Assembly (NCBI RefSeq): GCF_025398255.1
Contig: NZ_JAODNW010000014.1
Location: 1-64,000, forward strand
Origin: Chelativorans intermedius
Lineage (GTDB): Bacteria; Pseudomonadota; Alphaproteobacteria; Rhizobiales; Rhizobiaceae
Length of the DNA stretch: 64,000 nt
Direction: 5' to 3'
The notes under the pieces were generated by a model. The model searched no databases. It saw only the letters and a program-made list of their open reading frames with translations, and was not told the origin of the DNA. The position numbers and the translations under genes were made by a program. Positions within the stretch are counted from its first letter, which is position 1; every line of letters begins with the position of its first letter. Below are positions 12,407 to 22,399 of this stretch, piece after piece.

Positions 12407-14473
12407 TCAGCGCCCCATCACCAGGTCGTGTTCGATGTCGAAGGGGGCGCCGAGCTGCGCCTTGTAGACCTGATAGCTCTCCATCACGCGCTGCACATAG
12501 TTGCGGGTCTCGGTAAAGGGGATGCGTTCGATCCAGTCCACCACCTCCTCCACCGGCCTGCCGCGCGGGTCGCCATAGCGGGCGATCCACGCCTCGGCGC
12601 GGCGCGGACCGGCATTGTAGCCGACGAAGGTGAGAATGTAAGAGCCGTCAAAACGGTCGAGCTGCTCGCCGAGATAGGCCGCGCCGAGCGTCGCGTTGTA
12701 GCCGGCGTCTGCCGTCAGCCGTGGCGGCGCATAGGCAAGGCCGGTCTTTGCCGCCATGGCCCTGGCGGTCGCCGGCATGAGCTGCAGAAGCCCGCGGGCA
12801 CCGGCGCCGGAGACTGCGCCGGCATTGAACTCGCTTTCCTGGCGGGCGATGGCGTAGGCCAGAGCCTCGCCGCTGCCCGAAAGCACGGCGCTTTCCGGTA
12901 TCGCGCCCAGGGGATGGGTCAGCATTCCCGTCTCAAGTCCGCGCGCGCTGGCCGTCTTGGCGATGCGCAGCGCCAGATGGTGGTCGCCGCGTGCCTCGGC
13001 CATGCCCGCCAGAAGCGCCAGTTCCCCGGCGCTCGGCAGCGCCTGCGCCAGATCCCGGTAGAGGAGGGCGGCAAGGCGGTTTTCGCCGATGGCCTCCAGC
13101 TTTCCGATCGCCTGCACGGCCTTGCGCGCGCCGAAGCGCCGGCGTTCCTCCTCCGAGGGTTGCGGCCTGGACGTATCGAGGGAGGACAGGCCGAGCCGCG
13201 CGGCGGCGAGCTGGCCGTAGAAGGTTGTGCCATGGACGGCGGCCTTGCGGTAATAGGCGTCCGCCTTGCCGGGCCCATCCGCTTCCACCGCCCGCCCCAG
13301 CCAGTAGAAGGCGCGGGCACGCGAGATCGGCCCTTCGGCAATCTGCGCGATACGGGAAAAGTGGTGCGCCGCGGCGTTCGCATCACCGAGGCTGCGCAGC
13401 GCATACCACCCGGCGTGAAAGGCCGCATCCGCCTGGCTGGCGGGGCTGCCGCCCGCATGCGCGGCGGCGACGCGATAGGCCATCCTCGCCTCCCCGATGT
13501 CCAGAAGCTCGCGCGAAAGCACCCGCCGCTCGAACCACCACGCGTCCGGGTCGATGAGCGCGTCCGGCTCCACGGGAGCGGAGAGCATCGCCTCCGCGGC
13601 CTCGAGAAACTGCCCGCTGCGGCGCAGTTGGCGCACCTTCGCGAAGAGGTAGCCGGTCGAGCGTTCGCTTTCCGGCACCGCTTCGAGGAGTGCGCCCGCC
13701 TCCGGTCGGTTGCGGATCACCGCCGCCCAGGCGCGCACGAGCGCCTGACCGCCGACCAGACCGGCCATCCGCTCGGCCGAGCGCACGCGTTCCTCGTAGA
13801 GCATACGCTCCATGCGGTATCGATGGTCCGCCGCCGGAATCAGGTCGCCGAATTCCGCGACGATGGCGAGTTCCTGCCGCGCATTCAGCGTCTTCTCGCG
13901 CCAGAAGGGAGAAAGAACGGCACGCGCGGCCTCTCGGTCGCCCAGCGCCAGATGCGCGCGCGCCAGCGCGACCGTGGCCTCGAAGGTGACGGGCTGCCGG
14001 CCGGCGAACGCATCGGCAAGCGCCTCTGCCGGCGGGTTCTCGCGGGCAAGCGCCCGCTCGCGCTGAAGGGCAAGCCGCGCCATGCCGGGCCAACCTGCAA
14101 GCGTGCGCGCGATCTGCGCGATTTCCTCGCTGCCGACCCCGGCGTGGCCGGAAAGGGCGATCGCCCAGCCCAGGATATCTCGCTCGACGGATCCCCGCTT
14201 GAGGGCCGCGCGCACCCCCCTTGCGCCTGCCAAATCCCCCCGCGAAAGGGCCGAAAGTCCCTCCTGAAGCACCGCAAGGCGCCCCTTCGAACGCAGCATT
14301 TCCGGCGCGAAGGGGGGTATTGTCCCCGCCCGCTGCGGCGGTGCATAGGGCAGTGGAGGGTTCTGCGGAAGCTCCACGCCTTGCGCTGAGGCAGCCGCGG
14401 CGGCAACCCCCAGCATGAGTGCCGCAAGCCCGGTTCTGCCCATCGCCGCAGCCGCAATTCGCACGGCCTTCAT
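12407..14473 (-). CDS. Soluble lytic murein transglycosylase (SLT70-like)
   Basis: The 688-residue periplasmic enzyme cleaves peptidoglycan glycan strands with formation of 1,6-anhydromuramic ends. A signal peptide (about residues 1-30, [17 protein letters not shown]) is followed by a long alpha-superhelical region and a C-terminal SLT domain. The catalytic glutamate is Glu546 in [22 protein letters not shown] and [13 protein letters not shown] are the other conserved blocks. The ATG at 14473 gives the normal signal peptide; an ATG at 14552-14554 would add 27 residues. An inverted repeat (AAGAACCT / AGGTTCTT) lies just upstream at 14490-14513. Divergent from dapA. Confidence 0.9.
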   Translation of the reverse strand: MKAVRIAAAAMGRTGLAALMLGVAAAAASAQGVELPQNPPLPYAPPQRAGTIPPFAPEMLRSKGRLAVLQEGLSALSRGDLAGARGVRAALKRGSVERDILGWAIALSGHAGVGSEEIAQIARTLAGWPGMARLALQRERALARENPPAEALADAFAGRQPVTFEATVALARAHLALGDREAARAVLSPFWREKTLNARQELAIVAEFGDLIPAADHRYRMERMLYEERVRSAERMAGLVGGQALVRAWAAVIRNRPEAGALLEAVPESERSTGYLFAKVRQLRRSGQFLEAAEAMLSAPVEPDALIDPDAWWFERRVLSRELLDIGEARMAYRVAAAHAGGSPASQADAAFHAGWYALRSLGDANAAAHHFSRIAQIAEGPISRARAFYWLGRAVEADGPGKADAYYRKAAVHGTTFYGQLAAARLGLSSLDTSRPQPSEEERRRFGARKAVQAIGKLEAIGENRLAALLYRDLAQALPSAGELALLAGMAEARGDHHLALRIAKTASARGLETGMLTHPLGAIPESAVLSGSGEALAYAIARQESEFNAGAVSGAGARGLLQLMPATARAMAAKTGLAYAPPRLTADAGYNATLGAAYLGEQLDRFDGSYILTFVGYNAGPRRAEAWIARYGDPRGRPVEEVVDWIERIPFTETRNYVQRVMESYQVYKAQLGAPFDIEHDLVMGR

Positions 14474-14626
14474 TGCCCGCAATCCTGTGCCAAGAACCTT
14501 CCTTTCGAGGTTCTTGCGGGCGCAGCATGGCAACACTATGGTGCCGCGCTTCATGATCGGGTAGAAGCGCCCGTCAGCGGTCCGAAAGGGTTCGGGCCGG
14601 GCAAGTCATGCGAGGAGTTTCGGGAA

Positions 14627-15508
14627 ATGTTCAGGGGTTCCATCACAGCGCTCGTGACGCCGTTTCGCAAGGATGGAAGCCTGGACAAAGACGCTTTCCG
14701 CGCGCTTGTGGACTGGCAGATCGAAGAGGGCTCCAACGGCCTGGTCCCCGTTGGCACGACCGGCGAATCCCCGACCCTGACCCATGAGGAGCACCGCGAG
14801 GTGGTGCGGCTGTGCGTGGAAGCGGCGGCCGGGCGCGTGCCCGTCATCGCGGGGGCCGGCTCGAATTCGACGCGCGAGGCGATCGGCTTTGTCGAGCATG
14901 CGGAAAAGGTGGGTGCCGATGCGGTTCTCGTGGTCACGCCATACTACAACAAGCCTAATCAGCAGGGACTCTACGAGCATTTCGCGGCCGTGGCGCGCGC
15001 CACCAGCCTGCCGATCATCATCTACAACATTCCGCCCCGCTCGGTGATCGACATGACGCCGGAGACGATGGGCCGCCTGGTGCGCGATTTCAAGAACATC
15101 GTCGGCGTCAAGGACGCCACCGCCAAGGTCGACAGGGTGTCGGAGCAGCGCATGACCTGCGGGAAGGACTTCATCCAGCTTTCCGGGGAAGACGCCTCGG
15201 CGCTGGGCTTCAATGCCCACGGCGGCGTGGGTTGCATCTCGGTGACCGCGAATGTGGCGCCGCGCCTGTGCGCCGCCTTCCAGGCGGCCACACTCTCGGG
15301 CGACAGGGAAAAGGCGCTGGAGCTGCAGGACCGTTTGATGCCGCTGCACAAGGCGCTGTTCATCGAGCCGGGCCTTTGCGGCACCAAATACGCTCTGTCG
15401 CGTCTCGGCAAGGTCGAGAATGTCGTTCGCCTGCCGCTCGTGCCGGTGGAAGCGGCGACGGCGGAGAAGATCGACGCGGCAATGAAGCACGCCGGGCTGC
15501 TGAACTGA
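14627..15508 (+). CDS. dapA: 4-hydroxy-tetrahydrodipicolinate synthase
   Basis: The 293-residue enzyme condenses pyruvate with aspartate semialdehyde in the lysine and diaminopimelate pathway. Conserved features: the GTTGES loop with the catalytic Thr pair, the Tyr in YNIPPRS, and the Schiff-base lysine in GVKDAT. The motif [14 protein letters not shown] is the family signature. The length is typical. It is followed by smpB after 20 bases, an order common in Rhizobiales. Confidence 0.97.
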   Translation: MFRGSITALVTPFRKDGSLDKDAFRALVDWQIEEGSNGLVPVGTTGESPTLTHEEHREVVRLCVEAAAGRVPVIAGAGSNSTREAIGFVEHAEKVGADAVLVVTPYYNKPNQQGLYEHFAAVARATSLPIIIYNIPPRSVIDMTPETMGRLVRDFKNIVGVKDATAKVDRVSEQRMTCGKDFIQLSGEDASALGFNAHGGVGCISVTANVAPRLCAAFQAATLSGDREKALELQDRLMPLHKALFIEPGLCGTKYALSRLGKVENVVRLPLVPVEAATAEKIDAAMKHAGLLN

Positions 15509-15528
15509 AGGTCGCGAACGCCTGATCC

Positions 15529-16002
15529 ATGGCCAAGCAGAAAAACCCGAACATCCGCACGGTTGCCGAGAACCGCAAGGCGCGCTTTGCCTATGAGGTT
15601 CAGGACACGCTGGAGGCCGGCCTTGCGCTGACGGGCACGGAGGTGAAATCGCTGCGCGAGGGTCAGGCCAACATCCAGGAATCCTACGCCTCCGTCGAGG
15701 GCGGCGAGCTGTGGCTCATCAACTCCTATGTCCCCGAATATTCTGCCGGCAACCGCTTCAACCACGAGCCGCGCCGCCGCCGCAAGCTGCTCGTCTCGCG
15801 CAGGGAGCTTGCCCGTCTGGCCCAGGCGGTGGAGCGCGAGGGCATGACCATCGTGCCCTTGCGGCTCTATTTCAACGAGCGTGGCATTGCCAAGCTTCAG
15901 ATTGCGCTTGCCCGCGGCAAGAAGCTGCACGACAAGCGCGAAACCGTGAAGAAGCGGGACTGGAGCCGCGAGAAGGCGCGGCTGCTGAAGGAGAGAGGCT
16001 GA
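15529..16002 (+). CDS. smpB: SsrA-binding protein SmpB
   Basis: The 157-residue protein binds tmRNA and takes it to stalled ribosomes for trans-translation. The family pattern is complete: [11 protein letters not shown] near the start, [54 protein letters not shown], and the basic C-terminal tail [17 protein letters not shown] that enters the ribosome. It is likely transcribed with dapA. The tmRNA gene itself is not in the window. Confidence 0.97.
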   Translation: MAKQKNPNIRTVAENRKARFAYEVQDTLEAGLALTGTEVKSLREGQANIQESYASVEGGELWLINSYVPEYSAGNRFNHEPRRRRKLLVSRRELARLAQAVEREGMTIVPLRLYFNERGIAKLQIALARGKKLHDKRETVKKRDWSREKARLLKERG

Positions 16003-16019
16003 GCGCAAAATAGCACGAG

Positions 16020-16061
16020 TAGGGAGGTGCAAAGGCCCTCGGAGCCAGCTTTCCCTCCCTA
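16020..16061. repeat. Inverted repeat between convergent smpB and UDG genes
   Basis: TAGGGAGG (16020-16028) and CCTCCCTA (16054-16061) form a perfect 8-bp stem with a 25-base loop between two converging genes. There is no T run, so a terminator role is only possible. Confidence 0.35.
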
Positions 16062-16065
16062 TTCG

Positions 16066-16722
16066 CTATTCGCTTCCCAAAAACTCTCTCGCCCGGCGGA
16101 ACACTTCTGCGAACATCGTTTCCGTCAGCCGGCCCGTATTCGTGTTGTATCGCGAGCAGTGATAGCTGGAGAAGATTCGCAAGGAGCCTGCGGTCTGGGC
16201 TGCGCCGTGGGAGAAGGGAAGTTCGCGCGCGCGGCAATCGAGGGCGCGCACCGTCGCCTGGTGGGCGATGGTGCCCAGTGTCACCACCGCCTTGAGATTG
16301 GGGAAGCGCGCCAGGGTGGGCGTGAGGTAGTGCCTGCGGCAGGTGGCCACCTCGCTTCCCGTGGGCCTGTTCTCCGGCGGTACGCAGCGCACCGCGTTGG
16401 TGATGGCCGCATCGACAAGCTGCAGCCCGTCGTCAGGCCGCGCGTCGAAGGCGCCGCGCGCAAAGCCGAAGCGAATCAGGGTGTTGTAGAGCAGTGTGCC
16501 GGCGAAATCCCCGGTAAACGGACGGCCCGTGCGGTTGGCGCCGCGCAGGCCCGGCGCCAGGCCAACAACGAGCAGCCGAACCGCCGCGTCTCCCTGTGGC
16601 GGCACGAAGGTGGGCACCGGCGCGTTGAACCATTCCGGCTCGCGCGCCCGCCAGCCGGCAATGAAGGCGGCGAGGCGCGGGCAATGCGGACAGTCCCGAG
16701 GCGGTTCCGCCGGCAGGTTCAT
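16066..16722 (-). CDS. Uracil-DNA glycosylase, family 5 (UDGb)
   Basis: The 218-residue enzyme removes uracil and other deaminated bases from DNA. It shows the family 4/5 motif A GLAPGLRGANRTGRPFTGD; GLAPGxxGANxTG is characteristic of family 5, which lacks the catalytic polar residue of classical Ung. The other signature is ITNAVRCVPPENRPT. Four cysteines (CPHC pair near residue 12, Cys in AVRCVPP, Cys in EVATCRRHY) can hold a 4Fe-4S cluster. The start overlaps the stop of the upstream NYN gene (ATGA), so the two are coupled. The C-terminal motif HCSRYNTNTGRLT is family-like. Confidence 0.9.
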   Translation of the reverse strand: MNLPAEPPRDCPHCPRLAAFIAGWRAREPEWFNAPVPTFVPPQGDAAVRLLVVGLAPGLRGANRTGRPFTGDFAGTLLYNTLIRFGFARGAFDARPDDGLQLVDAAITNAVRCVPPENRPTGSEVATCRRHYLTPTLARFPNLKAVVTLGTIAHQATVRALDCRARELPFSHGAAQTAGSLRIFSSYHCSRYNTNTGRLTETMFAEVFRRAREFLGSE

Positions 16723-17303
16723 CCTGCCTCGTTGGATTCGAAGTCGTCGTGATCGTGACGGCGCATCGTGCGCTCGGAGGGATCGCGGCCGATCTCCTGC
16801 TGCAGGGAGGCAAGGTCGATGAAGCTGTCCGCCTGCCGGCGCAGCTCGTCGGAGATCATCGGCGGCTGCGATTGGATGGTGGAAACGATGCTTACCTTGC
16901 GCCCCTTGCGCTGCAGCGCCTCGACCAGCGTGCGGAAGTCCCCGTCGCCGGAGAACAGCACGTAGTGGTCGACCACATCCACCAGCTCAAGGGCGTCGAT
17001 GGTCAGCTCGATGTCCATGTTGCCCTTGATCTTGCGCCGTCCGCTGGAGTCGGTGAACTCCTTGGCGGGCTTTGTGACCACCTTGTAGCCGTTATAGTCG
17101 AGCCAGTCGATGAGCGGCCGGATGGAGGAATATTCCTGATCTTCCACCAGCGCCGTGTAATAATAGGCGCGCAGCAGATAGGCTCTCTTCTGGAAGCTGG
17201 CGAGCAGTTTGCGGTAGTCGATGTCGAATCCGAGCGCGCGGGATGTGGCGTAAAGATTCGCGCCATCGATGAACATCGCGATCTTTTCGCGGGGGTCGAA
17301 CAT
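16719..17303 (-). CDS. NYN-domain protein (LabA-like, PIN fold)
   Basis: The 194-residue protein belongs to the NYN group of predicted metal-dependent RNases. Acidic residues of the active site are in IAMFIDGANLY, KGNMDIELTIDALEL and LFSGDGDFRTLVEAL. The C terminus is charged (HDHDDFES) and low in complexity. The ATG at 17303 was chosen since the family begins there; further upstream there is no start with a ribosome site. Its stop codon overlaps the start of the UDG gene. This type of gene is conserved in Rhizobiales, divergently from rpoZ; its substrate is not known. It is only remotely similar to the island NYN protein at 5488. Confidence 0.9.
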   Translation of the reverse strand: MFDPREKIAMFIDGANLYATSRALGFDIDYRKLLASFQKRAYLLRAYYYTALVEDQEYSSIRPLIDWLDYNGYKVVTKPAKEFTDSSGRRKIKGNMDIELTIDALELVDVVDHYVLFSGDGDFRTLVEALQRKGRKVSIVSTIQSQPPMISDELRRQADSFIDLASLQQEIGRDPSERTMRRHDHDDFESNEAG

Positions 17304-17606
17304 GGTGCAAATATCCTTCGTGGCAATCGGCTGCGCGGAATAGCTTGTGGCGCCATCTACACAGCCGGCGCCTAACCGTCCAACATACCAACTGACATAG
17401 TGCGGTCTTGTATTAATGCCAATGCAAATTAATTTAAGGGAAATGGAAAATCCATCGGGTGCTGCGCGGAGCGATGGTCGCCCTTTCGTGCGGAAGGGGG
17501 GCGGCGGCGCGGCGCATGATTGCGGCGAACCCTTGTCTTTTTTCTCTGGAATGGATAAGGACCGCGCAGGTTTTCCCACAAGTTTTGTGCATGAAAGGGG
17601 CAGACA
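17304..17606. other. Divergent regulatory region between NYN gene and rpoZ
   Basis: These 303 bases contain no supported gene. The portion near 17405-17450 is AT-rich (ATTAATGCC, AATTAATTTAAG). A possible plus-strand promoter is TTGTCT, 17 bases, TAAGGA near 17534-17562. The rpoZ ribosome site AAAGGGG lies just before 17607. Confidence 0.35.
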
Positions 17607-18002
17607 ATGGCCCGCGTCACCGTTGAAGACTGCATCGACAAGGTCGAGAATCGCTTCGAGCTCGTGCTCCTGGCCGGTCATCGGGCGCGTCAGATTTCTC
17701 AAGGCGAGCCCATCACCGTCGACCGCGACAACGACAAGAATCCCGTCGTGGCTCTGCGTGAGATCGCCGATGAGACGCTGTCGCCCGGCGACCTGAAGGA
17801 AGCGCTCATCCACTCGCTTCAGAAGCATGTGGAAGTGGACGAACCGGAGCCCGACCTGCCCGTCATCGCCGACCAGTCGGGCGATTCCCCGGAAGCCGAT
17901 GCGCCGGACGAGGCTTCGGTCTCCTTCGACCGCATGAGCGAGGAGGAGCTGCTTGCCGGCATCGAGGGGCTGGTTCCGCCGGAGAAGAGCGACGATTTCT
18001 GA
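17607..18002 (+). CDS. rpoZ: DNA-directed RNA polymerase omega subunit
   Basis: The 131-residue subunit helps assemble RNA polymerase and is part of a ppGpp-binding site. The N-terminal core (residues 1-75) has the family features [24 protein letters not shown] and [13 protein letters not shown]. The C-terminal acidic tail of about 50 residues is longer than in gammaproteobacteria, as is usual for Rhizobiales. It precedes the ppGpp synthetase gene rsh, but a strong terminator separates them. Confidence 0.96.
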   Translation: MARVTVEDCIDKVENRFELVLLAGHRARQISQGEPITVDRDNDKNPVVALREIADETLSPGDLKEALIHSLQKHVEVDEPEPDLPVIADQSGDSPEADAPDEASVSFDRMSEEELLAGIEGLVPPEKSDDF

Positions 18003-18071
18003 TCGCACACGGCGCGCCGCGCACCCTTTTGCGTCGGCTCGCGAGGGCCTATCCTGCCGGTCCCTGTCAAC

Positions 18072-18103
18072 ATGCGCCGTGTGGCCCACACGGCGCATCT
18101 TTT
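18072..18103 (+). terminator. Terminator or attenuator between rpoZ and rsh
   Basis: A 12-bp perfect stem (ATGCGCCGTGTG / CACACGGCGCAT, loop gcc) is followed by CTTTT. It lies only 20 bases before the rsh start codon, so it either ends rpoZ transcripts or modulates read-through into rsh. Confidence 0.85.
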
Positions 18104-18123
18104 GCGTGTGAGGAGAAGCCCCG

Positions 18124-20367
18124 ATGATGCGTCAGTACGAGCTTGTGGAGCGCGTGCAGCGCTACAAGCCTGACGTCAACGAGGCGCTTCTGAACAAGGC
18201 CTATGTCTATGCCATGCAGAAGCATGGCCACCAGAAGCGTGCCTCGGGCGACCCGTACTTCTCGCATCCGCTGGAGGTGGCGGCCATCCTCACCGACATG
18301 CATCTCGACGAGTCGACCATCGTGGTCGCTCTCCTCCACGACACGATCGAGGACACCACGGCCACGCGCGCCGAGATCGACGAGCTGTTCGGCCCGGACA
18401 TTGGCCGGCTGGTCGAAGGGCTGACCAAGCTCAAGAAGCTCGATCTGGTCTCCACAAAGGCCGCCCAGGCGGAAAATCTGCGCAAGCTGCTGCTGGCCAT
18501 CTCGGAGGATGTGCGCGTCCTGCTGGTCAAGCTGGCCGACCGGCTGCACAACATGCGCACGCTCGACCACGTGCCGCCGCACAAGCGGCTGCGGATCGCC
18601 GAAGAGACGATGGAAATCTATGCGCCGCTGGCCGGGCGCATGGGCATGCAGGACATGCGCGAGGAGTTGGAGGAACTCGCCTTCCGCTATATCAACCCGG
18701 AAGCCTTCCACACCGTCACGGAGCGGCTTGCCGACCTTCTGGAACGCAACCGCGGCGTCATCTCGGAGATCGAGGAGGCGCTGGCGCATCTGTTCGAGAA
18801 ATACGAGATCAGGGCCACGGTGAAGAGCCGGCAGAAGAAACCCTGGTCCGTCTTCCGCAAGATGGAGACGAAGGGGGTCTCCTTCGAGCAGCTTTCCGAC
18901 ATTTTCGGCTTTCGCGTCATCGTGGACACGGTGGAGGACTGCTACCGGGCCCTGGGCGCCATCCACACCACGTGGTCGATGGTGCCCGGCCGCTTCAAGG
19001 ACTATATCTCGACCCCAAAGCAGAACGACTACCGTTCCATCCACACCACCATCGTCGGGCCGTCGCGCCAGCGCGTCGAACTGCAGATCCGCACCAATGA
19101 GATGGACCGCGTGGCCGAGTATGGCGTGGCCGCCCATTCCCTCTACAAGGACTTCGGCTCCAAGCCCAACGGTCCCGCCCACCGCATCTCCAAGGACACG
19201 AAAGCCTATGCGTGGCTGCGCCACACAATCGAGGCGTTGTCGGAGGGCGACAATCCCGAGGACTTCCTCGAGAACACCAAGCTGGAGCTGTTTCAGGACC
19301 AGGTCTTCTGTTTCACGCCCAAGGGGCGGCTGATCGCGCTGCCGCGCGGCGCAACGCCGATCGACTTCGCCTATGCCGTCCATACCGATGTGGGCGATAC
19401 CTGCGTGGGTGCGAAGATCAATGGTCGCATCATGCCCCTCATGACCGAGCTCAAGAATGGCGACGAGGTGGAGATCATCCGCTCCAAGGCGCAGGTGCCG
19501 CCGGCCGCCTGGGAATCGGTGGTGGTGACGGGCAAGGCGCGCTCGGCCATCCGCCGCGCCACCCGAAATGCCATCCGCAAGCAATATTCTGGGCTTGGCA
19601 GCCGCATACTGGAGCGCGCCTTCGAGAGGGCAGGCAAGACCTTCAGCCGTGACATGCTCAAGCCCGTCCTGCACAGGCTGGCACGCAAGGACGTGGAAGA
19701 CGTGCTGGCAGCCGTCGGCCGCGGCGAGCTTTCCAGCCAGGATGTCGTCCACGCCGTCTTCCCCGATTACAAGGACGAGCGCGTGACCCAGAACCCGCCG
19801 GCGCGGGAGGAGGGCTGGTTCAACCTGCGCAACGCCGCGGGCATGCTGTTTCAGATCCCGGGGCGTGCCGGGCGCAGGGGGCGCAAGGACAAGGGCAAGG
19901 AGCAGGCCGGCGACAATGCGGCGCTTCCCATCCGCGGCGTTTCCGGCGATCTGCCGGTGCGCTTCGCCCCGGAGGGCGCGGTGCCCGGAGACCGCATCGT
20001 CGGCATCCTGCAGCCCGGTTCTGGCATCACGATCTATCCCATCCAGTCACCGTCGCTGACGGCCTTCGACGATCAGCCCGAGCGCTGGATCGACGTGCGC
20101 TGGGACATCGACGAGAACATGAAGGAGCGCTTCCCCGCCCGCCTTTCCGTCACCGCCATCAACGAGCCCGGCTCGCTGGCCGAGATCGCCCAGGTGATCG
20201 CCTCCAACGATGCCAACATTCATATGCTTTCCATGGCGCGCACGGCACCCGACTTCACCGAGATGATCTTCGATCTCGAAGTGTGGGACCTGAAGCATCT
20301 CAACCGCCTCATCTCCCAGCTCAAGGAGATGGCCTGCGTGAGCGATGTGCACCGTGTCAACGGATAG
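18124..20367 (+). CDS. rsh: Bifunctional (p)ppGpp synthetase/hydrolase
   Basis: The 747-residue protein makes and degrades the stringent-response alarmone. The hydrolase HD domain (about residues 25-180) is intact with HPLEVA, LLHDTIEDT and the metal residues of LADRLHNMRTL, so it should hydrolyse ppGpp. The synthetase domain (about 240-360) has RFKDYISTPKQNDYRSIHTT. TGS domain (about 390-450: VFCFTPKGRLIALPRGATPIDFAY) and a C-terminal ACT domain (about 665-745) complete the long RelA/SpoT architecture. The start ATG at 18124 has GAGGAG eight bases upstream. As in other Rhizobiales it is probably the only long RSH in the cell. Confidence 0.97.
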   Translation: MMRQYELVERVQRYKPDVNEALLNKAYVYAMQKHGHQKRASGDPYFSHPLEVAAILTDMHLDESTIVVALLHDTIEDTTATRAEIDELFGPDIGRLVEGLTKLKKLDLVSTKAAQAENLRKLLLAISEDVRVLLVKLADRLHNMRTLDHVPPHKRLRIAEETMEIYAPLAGRMGMQDMREELEELAFRYINPEAFHTVTERLADLLERNRGVISEIEEALAHLFEKYEIRATVKSRQKKPWSVFRKMETKGVSFEQLSDIFGFRVIVDTVEDCYRALGAIHTTWSMVPGRFKDYISTPKQNDYRSIHTTIVGPSRQRVELQIRTNEMDRVAEYGVAAHSLYKDFGSKPNGPAHRISKDTKAYAWLRHTIEALSEGDNPEDFLENTKLELFQDQVFCFTPKGRLIALPRGATPIDFAYAVHTDVGDTCVGAKINGRIMPLMTELKNGDEVEIIRSKAQVPPAAWESVVVTGKARSAIRRATRNAIRKQYSGLGSRILERAFERAGKTFSRDMLKPVLHRLARKDVEDVLAAVGRGELSSQDVVHAVFPDYKDERVTQNPPAREEGWFNLRNAAGMLFQIPGRAGRRGRKDKGKEQAGDNAALPIRGVSGDLPVRFAPEGAVPGDRIVGILQPGSGITIYPIQSPSLTAFDDQPERWIDVRWDIDENMKERFPARLSVTAINEPGSLAEIAQVIASNDANIHMLSMARTAPDFTEMIFDLEVWDLKHLNRLISQLKEMACVSDVHRVNG

Positions 20368-20524
20368 GGATAGGCATCAAGGGCGACACGTCGTCTGTTG
20401 CCCTGCCGCGCGCGATATTACATAGAACCCGAGATGGTTGCCGGCTCGCGGAAGCGCCCGTTAACGCGAAGCAGCTATGCTCGCGTCCGGGTGGCATGGC
20501 GTTTGGGCCCGATGGTATTGGGAA

Positions 20525-21115
20525 ATGCTGTTCAGACGAAGAAAGAACGCCGATTTCTGGGAGCGCGTGAGGACACTGGTGTGGCCGCGGCGCTCCTTTT
20601 GGCGCTCGGCACGCTATTTCGCGAAGCGGGCACTGCGGCTGCGCGCCACGCCGCACGCCATCGCGGCGGGCATTGCCGCCGGCGCCTTCGCCTCCTTCAC
20701 GCCCTTTCTGGGCTTTCACTTCGTGATCGCGGCGGCGGTCGCCTGGGTGATCGGCGGCAATCTGGTGGCCTCTGCCATCGGCACCGCGGTGGGCAATCCG
20801 CTCACCTTTCCCTTCATCTGGGGCGCCACCCTTGAGCTTGGCAAGCTCATCCTCTATGGCCGCCATCCAAGCAGCATCGGGCCGATGGACATCGGCCATC
20901 TGCTCTGGAAGCTCGAGTTCTCGAAGCTGTGGGAACCCTTCATCAAGCCCATGGTCGTCGGGTCCCTGCCGCTCGGCATTGCCGCCGGGCTCATCTTCTA
21001 CGTTCTCACGCGCTGGACGGTGGCAGCCTTTCAGGAACAGCGGCGCAGGCGCCTTGCGGAGCGGGCGCGCCGGCGGGCGCTGGCGCAGTCCGGCGCCAAG
21101 GCCATGGCAGGATAG
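20525..21115 (+). CDS. DUF2062 membrane protein
   Basis: The 196-residue protein has the DUF2062 signature: TPHAIAAGIAAGAFASFTPFLGFHF, then AAAVAWVIGGNLVASAIGT and GNPLTFPFIWGATLELG. Three to four hydrophobic segments and a basic C terminus place it in the inner membrane. The function is unknown. The ATG at 20525 was chosen because family similarity starts there; an in-frame ATG at 20477 would add 16 residues. It precedes acpS by 6 bases, so they are co-transcribed. Confidence 0.85.
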   Translation: MLFRRRKNADFWERVRTLVWPRRSFWRSARYFAKRALRLRATPHAIAAGIAAGAFASFTPFLGFHFVIAAAVAWVIGGNLVASAIGTAVGNPLTFPFIWGATLELGKLILYGRHPSSIGPMDIGHLLWKLEFSKLWEPFIKPMVVGSLPLGIAAGLIFYVLTRWTVAAFQEQRRRRLAERARRRALAQSGAKAMAG

Positions 21116-21121
21116 GGCAGC

Positions 21122-21523
21122 ATGATTATCGGGCTCGGCAGTGACCTCATCGACATCCGCCGCATCGAAAGGACTCTGGAGCGGCACGGCGAGCGCTTCA
21201 CGCGCCGCGTCTTCACCGAGGTGGAACGCGCCAAGTCCGACCGCAGGCGCGAACGCGCGGCTTCCTATGCCAAGCGATTCGCCGCCAAGGAGGCGTGCGC
21301 CAAGGCGCTCGGCACCGGCCTTTCGCGCGGTGTCTTCTGGCGCGACATGGGGGTGGTGAACCTGCCGGGCGGCAAACCGACCATGGAGCTGACCGGCGGC
21401 GCGGCGGCGCGGCTGCGGGCCATGGTGCCGGCCGGCCACCGGGCGCTCGTCCACCTCACCATCACCGACGACTTTCCCCTGGCCCAGGCTTTCGTCATCA
21501 TCGAGGCCGTGCCGGATGTGTGA
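21122..21523 (+). CDS. acpS: Holo-[acyl-carrier-protein] synthase
   Basis: The 133-residue enzyme transfers phosphopantetheine from CoA to acyl carrier protein. The metal residues are Asp in [15 protein letters not shown] and Glu in [15 protein letters not shown]. The family trimeric core length fits. Its target, AcpP, is encoded at 61675 in this same window. It lies in the acpS-lepB-rnc-era-recO unit. Confidence 0.96.
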   Translation: MIIGLGSDLIDIRRIERTLERHGERFTRRVFTEVERAKSDRRRERAASYAKRFAAKEACAKALGTGLSRGVFWRDMGVVNLPGGKPTMELTGGAAARLRAMVPAGHRALVHLTITDDFPLAQAFVIIEAVPDV

Positions 21524-21640
21524 CAACGGGCAACATGAAACTGAAGCGCAAGCGCATTGCCGTGAGCGCCGCCAGCCGATAAGACGAGGCGCCGACAAGG
21601 GCCGGGCACGAGCCTCGGCCCGGCGCAAACCGAGGACGAC

Positions 21641-22390
21641 ATGAGCGTGGCCGACAGATCCAGGAAAAAATCAGGCGGGCTTGGAGAGACCGTCAGCGTC
21701 ATCGTGCAGGCGCTGCTGCTTGCCCTCGTCATCCGCACCTTCTTTTTCCAGCCTTTCTCGATTCCTTCCGGTTCAATGCGCCCGACGCTTCTGGAGGGCG
21801 ACTATCTGTTCGTCACCAAATGGGCCTACGGCTATTCGCGCTACTCCTTCCCCCTCTCGCCGCCGCTGTTTTCGGGGCGCATCTGGGCCGGACAGCCCGA
21901 GCGCGGCGATGTGGTGGTCTTCAAGTTTCCGCCCAATCCGTCTCTTGACTACATCAAGCGGGTGGTGGGGTTGCCGGGCGACCGCATCCAGATGCGCGAC
22001 GGCGTTCTCCACATCAATGGCGCGCCTGTTCGGCGCGAGCTGATCGGCCAGATCGACGATCCTGACATCACGGAGATGTCGCGGCCCGTCGACGTCTATC
22101 GCGAGACGCTGCCCAACGGGGTTTCCTACGAGACGCTGGACCTGTCGTCCAACTCGGTGGGGGACAACACGCGCGAGTTCGTCGTGCCGGAGGGGCACTA
22201 TTTCATGATGGGCGACAACCGCGACAACTCCACCGACAGCCGCTTCACCGTGGGCTTCGTGCCGGAGGAAAACCTCGTCGGCCGGGCCAACATCATCTTC
22301 TTCTCCATAGCTGGCGGGCACAGTCCGCTGGAAATCTGGCAGTGGCCCAGCGAGATTCGTCTTTCGCGACTCTTCACCTGGGTGGACTGA
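21641..22390 (+). CDS. lepB: Signal peptidase I
   Basis: The 249-residue inner-membrane protease removes signal peptides. One transmembrane segment (about residues 17-35) precedes box B with the catalytic serine (SIPSGSMRPTL) and box D with the catalytic lysine (DYIKRVVGLPGD). Box E is GDNRDNSTDSR. The catalytic domain faces the periplasm. A 117-base gap separates it from acpS; it precedes rnc by 9 bases. Confidence 0.97.
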   Translation: MSVADRSRKKSGGLGETVSVIVQALLLALVIRTFFFQPFSIPSGSMRPTLLEGDYLFVTKWAYGYSRYSFPLSPPLFSGRIWAGQPERGDVVVFKFPPNPSLDYIKRVVGLPGDRIQMRDGVLHINGAPVRRELIGQIDDPDITEMSRPVDVYRETLPNGVSYETLDLSSNSVGDNTREFVVPEGHYFMMGDNRDNSTDSRFTVGFVPEENLVGRANIIFFSIAGGHSPLEIWQWPSEIRLSRLFTWVD

Positions 22391-22399
22391 AGAGGCGCC

